DNA of 32,127 bases from Parachlorella kessleri. Its lineage: Eukaryota; Chlorophyta; Trebouxiophyceae; Chlorellales; Chlorellaceae. The notes below the pieces were generated by a model that was not told the origin of the DNA, searched no databases, and worked only from the letters and a program-made list of their open reading frames with translations. The stretch covers positions 1 to 32,127 of the forward strand of contig BBXU01001802.1 of assembly GCA_001598975.1 (NCBI GenBank), written 5' to 3'. Below, piece after piece: positions 1 through 9,991 of the stretch; the stretch's first letter is position 1, and each line of letters opens with the position of its first letter. Made by a program: the position numbers and the translations under genes.

Positions 1-23
1 GGGGGGGACCTGGCACTCCGGGA

Positions 24-542
24 CTAGCAGTTGGCAGCTCCCCAGGCAGACCAGCCTGTGGCACTGGAGGCCACCCCCAAGTGGCAGCCGGGGAGCATGG
101 AGCTGGACTGCTGCTCTCGGGGTGCCAGGTCCGGGACCCCCGCCAGCCGGTTGGTCACCGCGAATGCCAATGCTAGTGAGCCGTGCCCTTTCCCAGGCGT
201 ATGACCCGCCATGGACGCCAGCTGAGCCATGAGGGACCCCTGCTGGGGTCGCTTGGCTGCTTCCACTATCGCCCGGAAGCTGTGGGTGTGCGACAGGCAG
301 CGGGCTCGCTGCCATAGCGCCTCAAACTCCGCCACTGGGAGCTGCCTTAGCACAGCCTCATTGGCTGCCTCCTGCGCGGACTGGCTGACCGGTGCCTGTG
401 TCCCCCAGGGCGCCGGATAATGCAGCACCTGTGCGGCCGGGCCTCCTGCTGCAGGCTGCGCGGCCGGGGGCCCCTGCGCTGGGCCCACCTGGGCACCGCC
501 GGCAACTGGCGCTGGGGCCTGACCTGCTTGCTGCAAGTCCAT
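24..542 (-). CDS. Unrecognised Ala/Pro/Gln-rich reading frame (possible exon or short gene)
   Basis: An open frame of 172 codons runs from an ATG at 542 to a TAG at 24-26. I recognise no family. The first 50 or so residues are a low-complexity stretch of Ala, Pro, Gly and Gln. Residues of about 55-95 look helical and mixed-charge, with the local motif LPVAEFEALWQRAR. The end becomes Ser/Gly-rich again. Several other frames are open here because the DNA is GC-rich, so openness alone is weak evidence. The ATG lies next to a possible acceptor (ttgcag), so this may be an internal or last exon of a longer minus-strand gene reaching into 543-1100. The 3' part could equally be intron read-through. 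What I see is the frame and its composition; that it is a gene is inference. Confidence 0.3.
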   Translation of the reverse strand: MDLQQAGQAPAPVAGGAQVGPAQGPPAAQPAAGGPAAQVLHYPAPWGTQAPVSQSAQEAANEAVLRQLPVAEFEALWQRARCLSHTHSFRAIVEAAKRPQQGSLMAQLASMAGHTPGKGHGSLALAFAVTNRLAGVPDLAPREQQSSSMLPGCHLGVASSATGWSAWGAANC

Positions 543-1223
543 TCACGGGGGCAGGGGCAACGCCTGTGGGGCGCAACTGCCTGCAGCTGCTGTCGAGCGT
601 GGTGTTTTGGGGGACTCCCTGGGTGCTAGCTAGCTCCTTAGGAGTTGTGGGGGATAGTGGTGGCATCCAGCTGGGGCCCCACTTGGCTGCGCCAGCGCGC
701 CCTGCGACAAGCTGTCGGGCAAGCTGACGCAACTGTCCAAAACGCTTCACTGTCAGGCGGCAGCAGCAACAGCCACCCGCCTGGCAGGCAGCCAGCTGGC
801 AGCCTGCCGTAGCCCCAAACCTTTCTCCCCGGTTAGGACGAAATCCCAGATGTGATGGGTGGCCTTGGTCGTGACCACAACCTTCAACCCCGAAAGTGCA
901 CCACGCTTGACATGAGGGGCTTGCATGGCCAACATTAACCCTGCTGTGCACAGATGGCTTCTGTGCACAGGGTGCCCAGACTCCCAGATATCCTCAAGAC
1001 CTAATCCTACGTGGACGCGCGCCCTATGAATTTCTTGGACGCCGTGATGCAGCCCGGGGGGGGGTTCCAAGGCATCCAGAAAGTTCTGAAGCATTTTCAT
1101 TGTTCGGAAGCCGGCTGTAGCTGACCTGGGTGCGAGTTAGAAGGGGCCCCACCGGCCCTGCACGAGGAGCTGGACTTGCATAAATCATTAATCTAGCACG
1201 AATTGGCTCATCCGTGCGTCCCA
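543..1223. other. Interval without a supported gene
   Basis: This interval lies between the minus-strand frame ending at 542 and the plus-strand SAP-like gene. It has short overlapping open frames on both strands, for example minus 753-1100, but none has a recognisable domain or a convincing set of splice borders. It may hold promoters for both neighbours, or a 5' exon of either. An in-frame TAG at 1194-1196 and a possible acceptor ending tctag at 1196 lie just before the SAP-like gene. Confidence 0.4.
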
Positions 1224-1701
1224 ATGGCAAACCAGCAAAGAAATCAGAGCACTGCTCGTGCGTTTGGCGAGCACACCTTCACTCACACTAGCAACATTGG
1301 AGGCACCTCTTCTTCGGTGGCCTTCTCATCGTCCACAGGAGGCGGCACACCCCACTGGGAGACGTCCATGACCCAAGGTATTATGATGACTGTGCGTGTA
1401 CCCATGGAAGACTTCGCACAGCTACGATAAGTGGCGTCCTAGGGTCACAGCAGGCAGCCACGAATACCAGGGCTAACCTTATGTGTTGCACCCTTGCCTA
1501 GCTGCAGGTGCTCCCTGGCAAGCAGCTGGGCCCAACTTTGCCGCAGCGCCTGAGAGGGCCTCCGCTGCAGCCCCCAACTTCGACCAGATGAGCGTGCGCG
1601 AGCTCCAAGCCTGGCTGAGGGCCAGGGGGTGCAACTTTGAGGGGGCCATTGAAAGATCAGACCTGGTGGAGATAGCCAAGGCCATAGCAGAAGACCTTTG
1701 A
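1224..1701 (+). CDS. Small protein with C-terminal SAP-like (MANF/ARMET-type) domain
   Basis: Two exons, 1224-1377 and 1508-1701, join in phase 1 (CAA G|GT) across a 130-bp GT-AG intron to give 115 residues ending in TGA. Residues 79-112 carry a short helix-extension-helix with the pattern SVRELQAWL...GAIERSDLVEIAK. This matches the SAP-like fold found at the C terminus of MANF/CDNF, in RNF34-type E3 ligases and in various algal and plant proteins. In those families it mediates protein or nucleic-acid contacts. Residues 15-50 are Ser/Thr/Gly-rich and look disordered. The start is the first ATG after an in-frame TAG at 1194. A tctag just upstream could be an acceptor, so the real protein may have more N-terminal exons. 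The gene converges on the phosphatase gene. Domain call good, overall function unknown. Confidence 0.62.
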
Positions 1702-2207
1702 TTGTCCTTTCACTGCGTGTACCTGTTGCTTGGCTAACCGCATTCCGAGCCAAGCTTGAGGAGGTAGCCTAGGCAAGAGCCAAGGGTTTTGCGTGTGCAG
1801 ACATTGCCGGGGTACTAAGATGCAATGCTCTCTATTATGTGCATGACACCTTGGATTCCGTGCCAGTACAATGGTGGGACATGCCATGCAACCGCTGATG
1901 GAACCAAAGGGACAAAAAGAGACTGTCAAGCGTCTCCGCATGGCTAGGCAACATGTCACCAAAGGAGCACCATGGAGCGGACTGGCAGCGGCAAGCAGGC
2001 AAAAGCGTGGCTACAGTGACAAGAGCATAATATGACTGAGATCGTAGGCACAACACTGAAACATAGTACATAGTACTACATTATACAAAGAGCCTGTGCC
2101 AGGGCTCAAGGTATACAACATTGCCAAGTGCATTACAGGCACACCTTGTAAAAGGCAGCGCAATCCATCCTGTCAGCCAAGAAGTAGCCAACAGTCAATA
2201 ACAAGGC
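1702..2207. other. Intergenic interval between convergent genes
   Basis: This holds the 3' ends of the SAP-like gene (plus) and the phosphatase gene (minus). It is more AT-rich than the genes and has no open frame with recognisable content. The only signal I can point to is a minus-strand TGTAA at 2133-2137, listed separately. Confidence 0.5.
2133..2137 (-). promoter_or_regulatory. Candidate TGTAA polyadenylation signal of the phosphatase gene
   Basis: TGTAA on the minus strand lies about 70 nt downstream of the phosphatase stop codon. TGTAA is the established poly(A) signal in green algae such as Chlamydomonas. A pentamer occurs often by chance, so the placement is the main support. Confidence 0.4.
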
Positions 2208-5200
2208 TTACGCCCGGGCTGCCACCCCCTGAGTCGCTCCCTGGCTCTCCAAAAGAGGCACGGTGCTGGCAGCAGCGCTGGACAGCAGCCAGCCAGCAGG
2301 CTTGGTGAGAGTGAACTCATCAATCAGCTCCCCAGTGCTGCTGCTGACCATCTGCACACAGAGAGAGCACTCACGCTTGATCTTCTTATTGCAATGAAAT
2401 AGCATCATCCTTGCAAGTGAAGGCGGGGAAGGAGCTGGGAAAGGGAGCCACAACCCTTGTCAGCCGCAGACTTTGCTCAGACCCCTCACGAACGTCGACT
2501 TGCCAAAGCCTAAATGATGAACAGTAGCTTTGGTGCGTAGTGCACAGCTGGGGGTTGGGTCGCCTGGGCAGCACAACAAGGCCCGAGCTTGCACGCTTCA
2601 GGCTTGCCACACTCCTGCCTCGTCTGCACCTGGTGCTGCATGTGGGTGGCGTTGGCTGTGACCCTCAGGTAGCCATACTCCAGCTTCACAACCTCAAATA
2701 TCTCAGGCAGCTGGGGCCAGGTGTTGGGGCTCAGGGCGAAGCCTGCAAACGAGGACCCCAACTCCTTTAGTAAAGCTGGGTTGGGTGCTGCAGGTCATTA
2801 AATGCCTCGTGGCGAGTCGCCGAGAGAGGGGCTGCGTCACTGCTATTGTCACACGCATTTAAGCAGCAGATGGGCAAATGGCCACTGAGTTCCTTGGGGA
2901 TAGGGCCTAGGGTGCAGCGTCAGCCAGTCGCAGCGGCAGGCAGGGGCAAGCATCCAGAACAGCACACAGTATGCTGATTGGCAAGGCCAACTCAGTGGCG
3001 GAGCAGAATAGGGGGCTGAAGAGCACTGCTGTACCCACCTGCATTGCCAATAATCAGATGTACCGGGGCTGCAGCGGAGCCATCTGCGTTCTGCCCCACA
3101 CACTGTCCAGCCAACACAGGGCACGTGCGCTGGTAGCTGCATGCAGAGCAAAGCGAGGTAAGGCACCGTGCCGTGTGCTGCCCTGCCATAAGCTTAGGCA
3201 ACTTAGACCTGGGGCTGACTCTTTGTAGTCCCACTTTGGTCCGGCAAGGGATGCCCTGCAACAGACTCGACCTCCCAGCCACCCACTGCCTTAGCGTCTG
3301 CATGGAGACCGCCTGGATCGACCATACCTGTGGTGGTGCCCATGCCATGTCACATCCACAGCATACTTGCGCAGCAGCGGCTCCAGGGAGTCTCTCAGCT
3401 GGGTGGCAACGTACTGGTCACCGTCCGGGGGCCAGCCAAAGGTGCTGTCCACATACATCTGCAGGGGGGCACAGCCGCCAGCAGGGCTGGTGGGTGATAT
3501 GCTTGGAGCCACAATAGGGTGCAGGCTTCCCATTCGAGTGCCCAGGAGGCCCTGTCCAGACACCTGCCATTCACGCATGGAGGCAGGGCCATTGCTTTTG
3601 TGCGGTTGGTGGGTGTGAACCGGCAAGGGGCCGTGTGAGGAGCGTAGAGAGGGCAGGCTCCACCCCACTAGGGTTGACTCCACCTTGCCACAAGCCAGGC
3701 AGTAAGACGGCAGGATCGCATGTAAAGCGGGGAAAGCCCGGGTCTACACTACTGTTAGATTAGCTTACTCAAGGCAAATCACGAGGTCCCAATACGGGTC
3801 ATCAGAGCACGCCTCACATACCGGCCGGTGACCCCCCACCACCACCCAGGGTGTGCGTGACCGGTCGACCCCCTTGAGATCTTCTTTCATGAACTTGTAC
3901 TGCGCGCTGCCTGGTTCAAACTCATGTTCTGCAGGGACGGTGCATGTCCACCAGCAGGGTGCTCAGCACATCTATAGTGAGGGGCAATGCTCCCCTGAGA
4001 GGAGGGTATAGCCAGTCAGGCACCTCGAACGAGGCTTGCACATCTGTTGGGAACCCCATGTCAACTCCCCTTTCACGTGTGCTTCATGTAACACAACAAG
4101 TCCTGTATTGGCTGCCGACCTCAACGAGTCAATGCGCATCGATCCTGCCAACTGACGCAGCCATTGCAGGGGAGCAGTACCTGTGCTGTACTGTAGGAAG
4201 TGTACGGGCCCCATGTCAAAGCTGTACCAGTGCTCATCCTCCGAGCGGGTGGGCATGCGCGTGTGCCGGTAGTATGGTATGCCGCACTCGCCGCCTGTGG
4301 CACATACAGCTACTGGCTACTCAGCATGTCCCAACCCTGTCCACAATATCTCGGGGCGCCGCACTTGCCAGCCAGCCCAAGTGCTACGGCCAGGCTCCAA
4401 GCTGCTCATAGCATAGCCAAGGCCAAGCCAGGCGCAAATGTCACTGATGGCTTAATCAGTACATAGCAAGAGTGCCGCTAGTGACTGAGCATGCGCGGGC
4501 AGTCGGTGGCGCTCCCAGCCCACTGCGACATGCACACACACTGCATGAAGACAGGGACCCCACCAAACAAGCTTGAAGGCATCCACCCTTCTGCCTGCCT
4601 GCCTCCAAGTCCACCTGAGTCATACTGGGTTGGGAAGCGGTCCCCCGTCTCAGGCCAGTCCCTCTCATGGTTGCCTATGGTGGTCATGTAGGGCAGGCTC
4701 CGCACCACTGGCCCCAGCTGGTCGAAGAAAGTGTCCCACTGGGTGGCGTAGCCACGGGCGTAGCTGATGTCGCCGTTGTGCATCTGTGGAGTATAGACAG
4801 GCATGTTGCATCAAGAATTCGGAGTCATGCAAGGGCTACTGCCCTCCAGATGACACTGCTGGCCCACAATGCTAGATATCAGGCTCACAATGCAGGAGGT
4901 ACAGCCGTGGCGGTGTTAGAAGTCAATACGTATGCGGCTAAACGAGGCAAACAAAACCTCATGCCCCAGCAATTGCCACCCCAACCGCCAACAAGGCCAC
5001 CAGTGGTACCCTACCTAGCACTACCTCTGCTGCCAGCCTGCAAGAGGCATCTAGCTAGGATAACCCAGATACCTCAGCACTCCGCCCCTCCTCTCTCCTG
5101 AGGCCCCCAGCAGCCATTGCCATTCCCTAAGATGAGAAGGTCCCGTCCATAGAGAACACAACACTGCCTGCCACCCTACTACCTCTCCCAGCCTTCTGCT

Positions 5201-6886
5201 GGGCCCCGCCTTACCAGTAGGTCATAGCCGCCCTGAGCCACCTCCTGTGCCAGCCTGCCAGTAGTGTTCCTTGAAGCCAGCATACCAGAAACCTCGTTCG
5301 ACCCATCCTCCTCCGCCTGACCCATATCAGCCACTGCCAGCAGCCTGACTGTGGCACGATGGTCTGCGGGGACTGGGCCATAGAACGACCCCTCCTCGCT
5401 CCAGCCAAACTCCTGCAATGCATGGCGCGTGGCTTAGCGAGTAGCAAGAGCAGAGAGAGGTCAAGCCGTGTATAGCTGGGACCCCAAACGGAACAACCCA
5501 ACGCAACCGAGCAAGTGAGGCAGGAGGACAGAACACCACATATTGTGAGACGAGGTCAGATGTGCCGGCTAGTAGAAACTACATAGAAGTGGTTTGTCAC
5601 CCACCTCATCCCCAAAAACATAGTAGTACTTCTGGCGCGGCTCCAGCCCCGAGACAACCGCGGCATGAAGCATGCCAGGCTCAGCCCAGCCAGCGCCAGT
5701 GGCGGGAGGTCCGCACAGCTCCTTGCTGGTGTACGTAACAGATGTGGCGGGAGCGGCATGAGTGTAGTGGCCCGGTTTCGTGCCCCAGCGAGCGACTGGG
5801 TTGCCAGTGTCGCGGGTCGCCCACTGCACCAGGACTTGTCTGCAACAGGCGGTTGGGGGCAGGCGGGTAGGGCAGTGTGCGTAGCACATGCCGCGCTAGC
5901 TAAGCAAGGGTTGGTGAGCTTGCAGCTCGGCTAGCAGGAGAGAAGGCAAGCTGCAGGTCATAGTCACCATGTCTTGCACTACGCAGCAAGATCGCGGCGT
6001 GTCCCCCCCTTTCAATGAGGGCAAGCACGTGTGACACCAGAGGGGCAGGACGATGCCTGCCATCAGCCAAGCAGGGGCACGTCCAATGCTTACCCTGCCT
6101 TCCCCGTCAAGGATAGGTGACCCTGCAGAGGCTCATTGGGGTTGGTGTTGCGCACGGTGTTGGACTTGGCTGTCACAACCGGGAACTGCAGGCCGCCGCG
6201 GATGAACATGAAAGCCACGTCCTGCCGCAGGTTGAGCAGTTTAAACCTGCAGGAGGAGTGTTTTTGCGGTGGCCTTTTTTGCTTAGATATCCTGGTAGTA
6301 ACGGCAGTGGGCCACGCAGACTGGTACCGAGTATGGGGCCTACATGGCTGTTAGGCAAGCGGGATAGCACAAAAGCCAAGACCGCCCACTGCCCATTGCC
6401 AGGAGCGCCAGGCCCCACAAGCAGCCAAGGTCAGCAGGCTTGCCTGAGGTGGCCAGCGCCCAGCGTGCGGTGGGTTGGGGAGCGAAAGGCATACTGGAAC
6501 TTGACAGGAGCCGTTTTGCGCGGGTCGGCGTCCGCCGGCACGTAGAGAGCCACCAAGTCATCGAGCCGGGGGTTCACCACGTTGCTCCACCACACTTCCA
6601 CCCAGGTGCCGGACTTAGAGTAGTGGGTGATGTTGGTCCAGAGCTTGGGGCCAGCTGGCCTGCTGCTGCCCTCAAGAGGTGTCTCGCCTGCCACCACCAG
6701 GTTCTGTACTGCAAACAGCTCCAGCGGGTTGTGGACCTCGTTCTTGCAGTTGGCGCCCGTCAGCAGGTCGCAGGTGCCCTCCCTTTCTTCTGCCACGGTG
6801 CTCTGCTGCCCTCGGCAAAGGCCCAGGGCAGTGATCAGGAGCAATGGCACCAGGGGCGCTGTGCCAGCAACCCCCCGCTGCGCCAT
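2208..6886 (-). CDS. Secreted purple acid phosphatase (metallophosphoesterase)
   Basis: Eleven exons in transcript order: 6886-6444, 6246-6094, 5839-5605, 5412-5215, 4783-4615, 4294-4181, 3928-3822, 3458-3328, 3136-3039, 2787-2630, 2351-2208. All junctions keep frame and give 649 residues. Purple acid phosphatases hydrolyse phosphate monoesters at a binuclear Fe-metal centre. All five ligand blocks are present: VADMG (Asp306), GDISY (348-351), GNHE (380-383), GGH (His471) and GHHH (513-516). Residues 1-28 look like a signal peptide, followed by the fibronectin-like N-terminal region of the long plant PAPs, so the product is probably extracellular or vacuolar. Intron 1 uses a GC donor. The chosen ATG gives the cleanest signal peptide; an in-frame ATG-less extension upstream to 6949 is less likely. 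The gene diverges from the L4 gene. Substrate cannot be told from sequence. Confidence 0.93.
6247..6443 (-). other. GC-AG intron 1 of the phosphatase gene
   Basis: The 5' splice site reads CTCAG|GCAAGC and the 3' site ends in CCTGCAG. No GT near the end of exon 1 keeps the conserved GHLRFKLLNLR sequence in frame. This GC donor gives an exact AG+G=Arg codon, as the family requires. Confidence 0.8.
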
Positions 6887-7680
6887 GACGCACAACACTA
6901 GAATAGGGATGCACGGGAACACGCCATGCGCGCCAAGGCAAAACCACACCGCCTGTCGAGGACTTGTATATGCTATGTCGATGTGCCAGGTCAGCGTGCC
7001 CCAGGAGCATGCCCAGGAGTCTCTGCGCTCTTAAAGCATATCCTAGAGTAGTTGGGGGGTTGTTTGCACTACCCATCGTCACATTTTGCCCCAGCTTGCC
7101 AGTTGATGGTGGTCAGTCCTTATCAAGGTGTAGAATCAGTGCAGGACTTGCTGCACCACGTAGGTTGCAGAGCATGTTGCAAAGTGAATGTTTTAGTGAT
7201 TTTGTGATTTTGGTTAACAGTCCTGGTCCCTGGCTTGGTGCAGCGCTTGCAAGGCAGCCGATGCTCCTCCTGGTCGTTTGCTAAGAGGCGAAGTACGGTT
7301 TCAGGCAGAGATTATATGTTAAGTGACAACATCTGTTGGGCTGTCTCAGACCCGCAGTTCTAAGACGGCGGTTCAGGGAGATACAGACTAGCAGCAGCTG
7401 AAGGGACACATGAAGCAACCAGGGTCTCAAGGGATTCACCCGCGACTGCTTTGACACGCATTATAATGTACAAAAGGGACCAAGATTTCCAATCCGCTAG
7501 CAGAATGAAACAACAGAAGACAGGTGCTTACATGCTCAAAAGGCTGTACCTTATCTGTACCGCCTCGTCGGCAGTAACCAGTCAATGCTAAACCGCCTTG
7601 TGCAATGCCAAGTGGATACCTAGTTGAGATAACTAGTCAACATTGTGACTGCACCTGGGCGGTGCCTCAAGCATTTGGTC
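6887..7680. promoter_or_regulatory. Divergent promoter region, phosphatase / plastid L4
   Basis: A 794-bp gap separates the two divergent start codons and must hold both 5' UTRs and promoters. A TTATAATG at 7461-7468 is the most TATA-like element towards the L4 gene, but it is about 210 nt from the ATG and unproven. I see no gene in the gap. Confidence 0.45.
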
Positions 7681-9399
7681 ATGCAGTCCCTGGCCACGTT
7701 TACAGGCTTCCGGCCTAACAGCGTGGCCCCACGGCCCGCGGCTCGCAAGCTAGTGGGACAGCGCAGCCAGCTGTGCGTGAGGGCTTCTGTGGTGGCCGCC
7801 CCTGCTGAGCTTGAGGTCAAGTCGCTTGACGGCACTGACGCCGGCACAGCCAGCCTTTCTCTCAAAGTTGCTGAGGATAGCGCCAAGGTGTGCCCCACCT
7901 GCGTGAGACCGGTCTAGGATGGGGCAGACTTACTGAGCACTAGTTTGGCACTCTCGCCTTGCTGCCTTCCTGCCTATTCACACCAACTTGCAAGTATGCA
8001 AATATAATCCCATCGATGCTGAGAAAGAGGATGGTGGCTGCTGGCCCCAGCAAACAAGCAAGTTCACAGATGTAATCATGCTGTTGCAGGGTTTGGTCCA
8101 CCGCTACTTGGTTTATGCGCAGCAGAATGCTCGCAGGGTGAGTTGGAGGGCTTTGGCTGCTTGCTTGTAGCTTGCAGTCCCTCGTAACTTGCAGGACAAT
8201 CCTGCAGGTTGGACAAGGGCAGGTCAAGCTCCCTTTGCCTGCCTGCAGGGCACAGCCAGCACACTAACGCGCTCGGAGGTCAGGGGCGGCGGCAGAAAGC
8301 CTTACAAGCAGAAGGGCAGCGGCAATGCCCGCCGTGGCAGCAAGAGGTCGCCGCTCATGCCGGGCGGTGGCATTTCCTTTGGTCCCAAGGTGGGTGTTGT
8401 CCAGCGGTTTGAAGCACTTGTTCCTTGTCGCATGAGATAGCTCCTGCATAGGCAGGGCCTTGTCTCCTCGGTCTGGATCGCTCCAAGGTTGCAGGTGGTA
8501 TGTGGTCTGTAGTACTTGCAGCCAGGATTGGTCAATGTATGGTCGTAGTCTTGGTGGGTGCTGTTGAGTGGATTTCCAGGGGTCTGCTGTTGCTTGGCTG
8601 GGAAGCACAAGCTCACACCTGTGCTGATGGGTATAGTGAGAACTGCTTGCATTTTGCAGCCCCGCGACTGGAGCATCGACATGAACAAGAAGGAGCGGCG
8701 GCTGGCTCTGGCCACGGCACTACAGTCTGCATCCAAGGACATGGTTGTAGTCGATGACTTCTCCGCCTTCCAGGAGATCAAGACCAAGTCGCTGCTGCAG
8801 AAATTGGAGAATGTGGGGGTCGGCCAGGTGGGGTGTGGGTGTGTTTTTTTTTTTTTTTTTTAGGGGGGGGGGGGGCACTAGCAGCAGGGGCTGGCACGAG
8901 GCTGGTGCTAGCGAGGGTTAGGGTGGAGGCACCCTTGGTTGGTCCAGCTTGGTATTAGTGTGTGAAAGGCAAGACGGGCCCAGGCTAAGCTGCTGCTTTG
9001 TTGTTTGGAGTTATTGCGTGTAGTGATATTGTTGTCATGATGGTGGGGCAGCAGTATGTGCAAGGACCACAGGGGATGCTTGCTGCCAGAGGGCTCCAGT
9101 TCCTGACACATTTACCTAACACATGCGCTGACATGTTCTCCACTGCACCCTGCAATTGCCAGGAGAAGAACACGCTGCTCATCCTGAATGAGCCCAATGG
9201 CTATGTTATCCGCAGCGGCCGCAACGTGGAGAAGCTGGCCATCAATGTGATTGGCGGCCCTGCTGGCGGCATCCAGATATACGACGTGCTGCGCGCAGAC
9301 AGGATTGTTGTGGAGAAGTCTGCCCTGGCCTATATCAATGAGTTCTACGGCCCGGCAAGTGCTGCAGCAGAACCCACCGGTGCTTCTGAGTCAGCCTAG
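7681..9399 (+). CDS. PRPL4: Plastid 50S ribosomal protein L4 (nuclear-encoded)
   Basis: Five exons, 7681-7887, 8090-8137, 8249-8389, 8660-8827 and 9163-9399, are all joined in phase 0 and give 266 residues. Ribosomal protein L4 binds 23S rRNA and its extended loop lines the peptide exit tunnel. Residues 1-45 or so are rich in Ser, Arg, Ala and Pro with few acids, as in a chloroplast transit peptide. The L4 signature follows: [13 protein letters not shown] (about 72-84), then the conserved basic loop [21 protein letters not shown] (from 92), GPK, and the C-terminal AYINEFYG. The bacterial/plastid type is clear from this loop; cytosolic L4 is longer and different. The start is the first ATG that leads the transit peptide. 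A 15-residue Ala/Ser/Glu-rich tail ends the protein. The second exon is only 48 bp. Confidence 0.93.
8844..8875 (+). repeat. Homopolymer block T18-A-G13 in L4 intron 4
   Basis: A run of 18 T, one A and 13 G lies 17 nt downstream of the exon 4 donor of the L4 gene. It is non-coding. The length may be affected by sequencing error at homopolymers. Confidence 0.9.
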
Positions 9400-9991
9400 T
9401 TGCAGGGGTACATGGTGCCTTAACATACAGTGCGTATTCCGGAGCTTTGTGTGACTGTAGCAGTGAGATGTTGCGTGAAGTCATGTGTTGGAAGAAGCGG
9501 CCACTTTTGAGTTGTGTAGGAACCACCTCCTATGAGAAACTCAGCCTGCAACTCTGAAACAAGTACATGTGAAGCCACTTTCCCATCCTTCTGCCTCCGC
9601 ATTGAAATAGCAGGCGCCTCTCAAATTGCGTAGATTTAAGCCATAAGATGGCAAGTAAGATGACAAAACATTAGCAACAGGACAGACTGGGGGATACACA
9701 AGTGAAGTTGATCCTTTGACAGTCAAGCAAGGCTCTCCAACCCTCTGCATTGAATTTTTGCCAGTAGCAGCAGCTACAATGGCTGAGCTATCAAGTGAAT
9801 GAAGCCAAATGCTGGCATGTGTCAAGTGAGCAGCAGCTAGCCCGGCGGGCACAAGGCTCCACTTCCAGCTGCTCTGCCCCGCTGCCCCCACGCCCCTGTC
9901 ACAGCTGATGGGGTGGGTCTCGACTGGGTGGGGGGAAGAGCAGCACTGTGATTAGTCCATTGGCCAAAGGCTAGCTGGCGTTCTGCTGTCA
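9400..9991. other. Intergenic interval between convergent L4 and kinesin genes
   Basis: This 592-bp stretch holds the 3' UTRs of both convergent genes. A minus-strand open frame at 9541-9891 has no recognisable family and falls in the expected kinesin 3' UTR. I found no TGTAA close to either stop codon here. Confidence 0.5.

Noticed and set aside
358..1100. Overlapping minus-strand frames upstream of the left-edge reading frame
   Set aside because: No recognisable domain and no splice borders that connect them convincingly; several frames are open at once.
3781..3821. Read-through after GGHRPV in the phosphatase
   Set aside because: The frame continues for some 20 codons to a stop, but the CCG|GTATGT donor joins GGHRP to MYVDSTFGW as in the family, so this is intron.
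8844..8861. T-run as a terminator or retro-insertion scar
   Set aside because: No hairpin precedes it, it lies inside an intron, and no target-site duplication or element body is visible.
9541..9891. Minus-strand frame of 116 codons between L4 and kinesin
   Set aside because: No family features; it lies where the kinesin 3' UTR should be and has no neighbouring exons to join.
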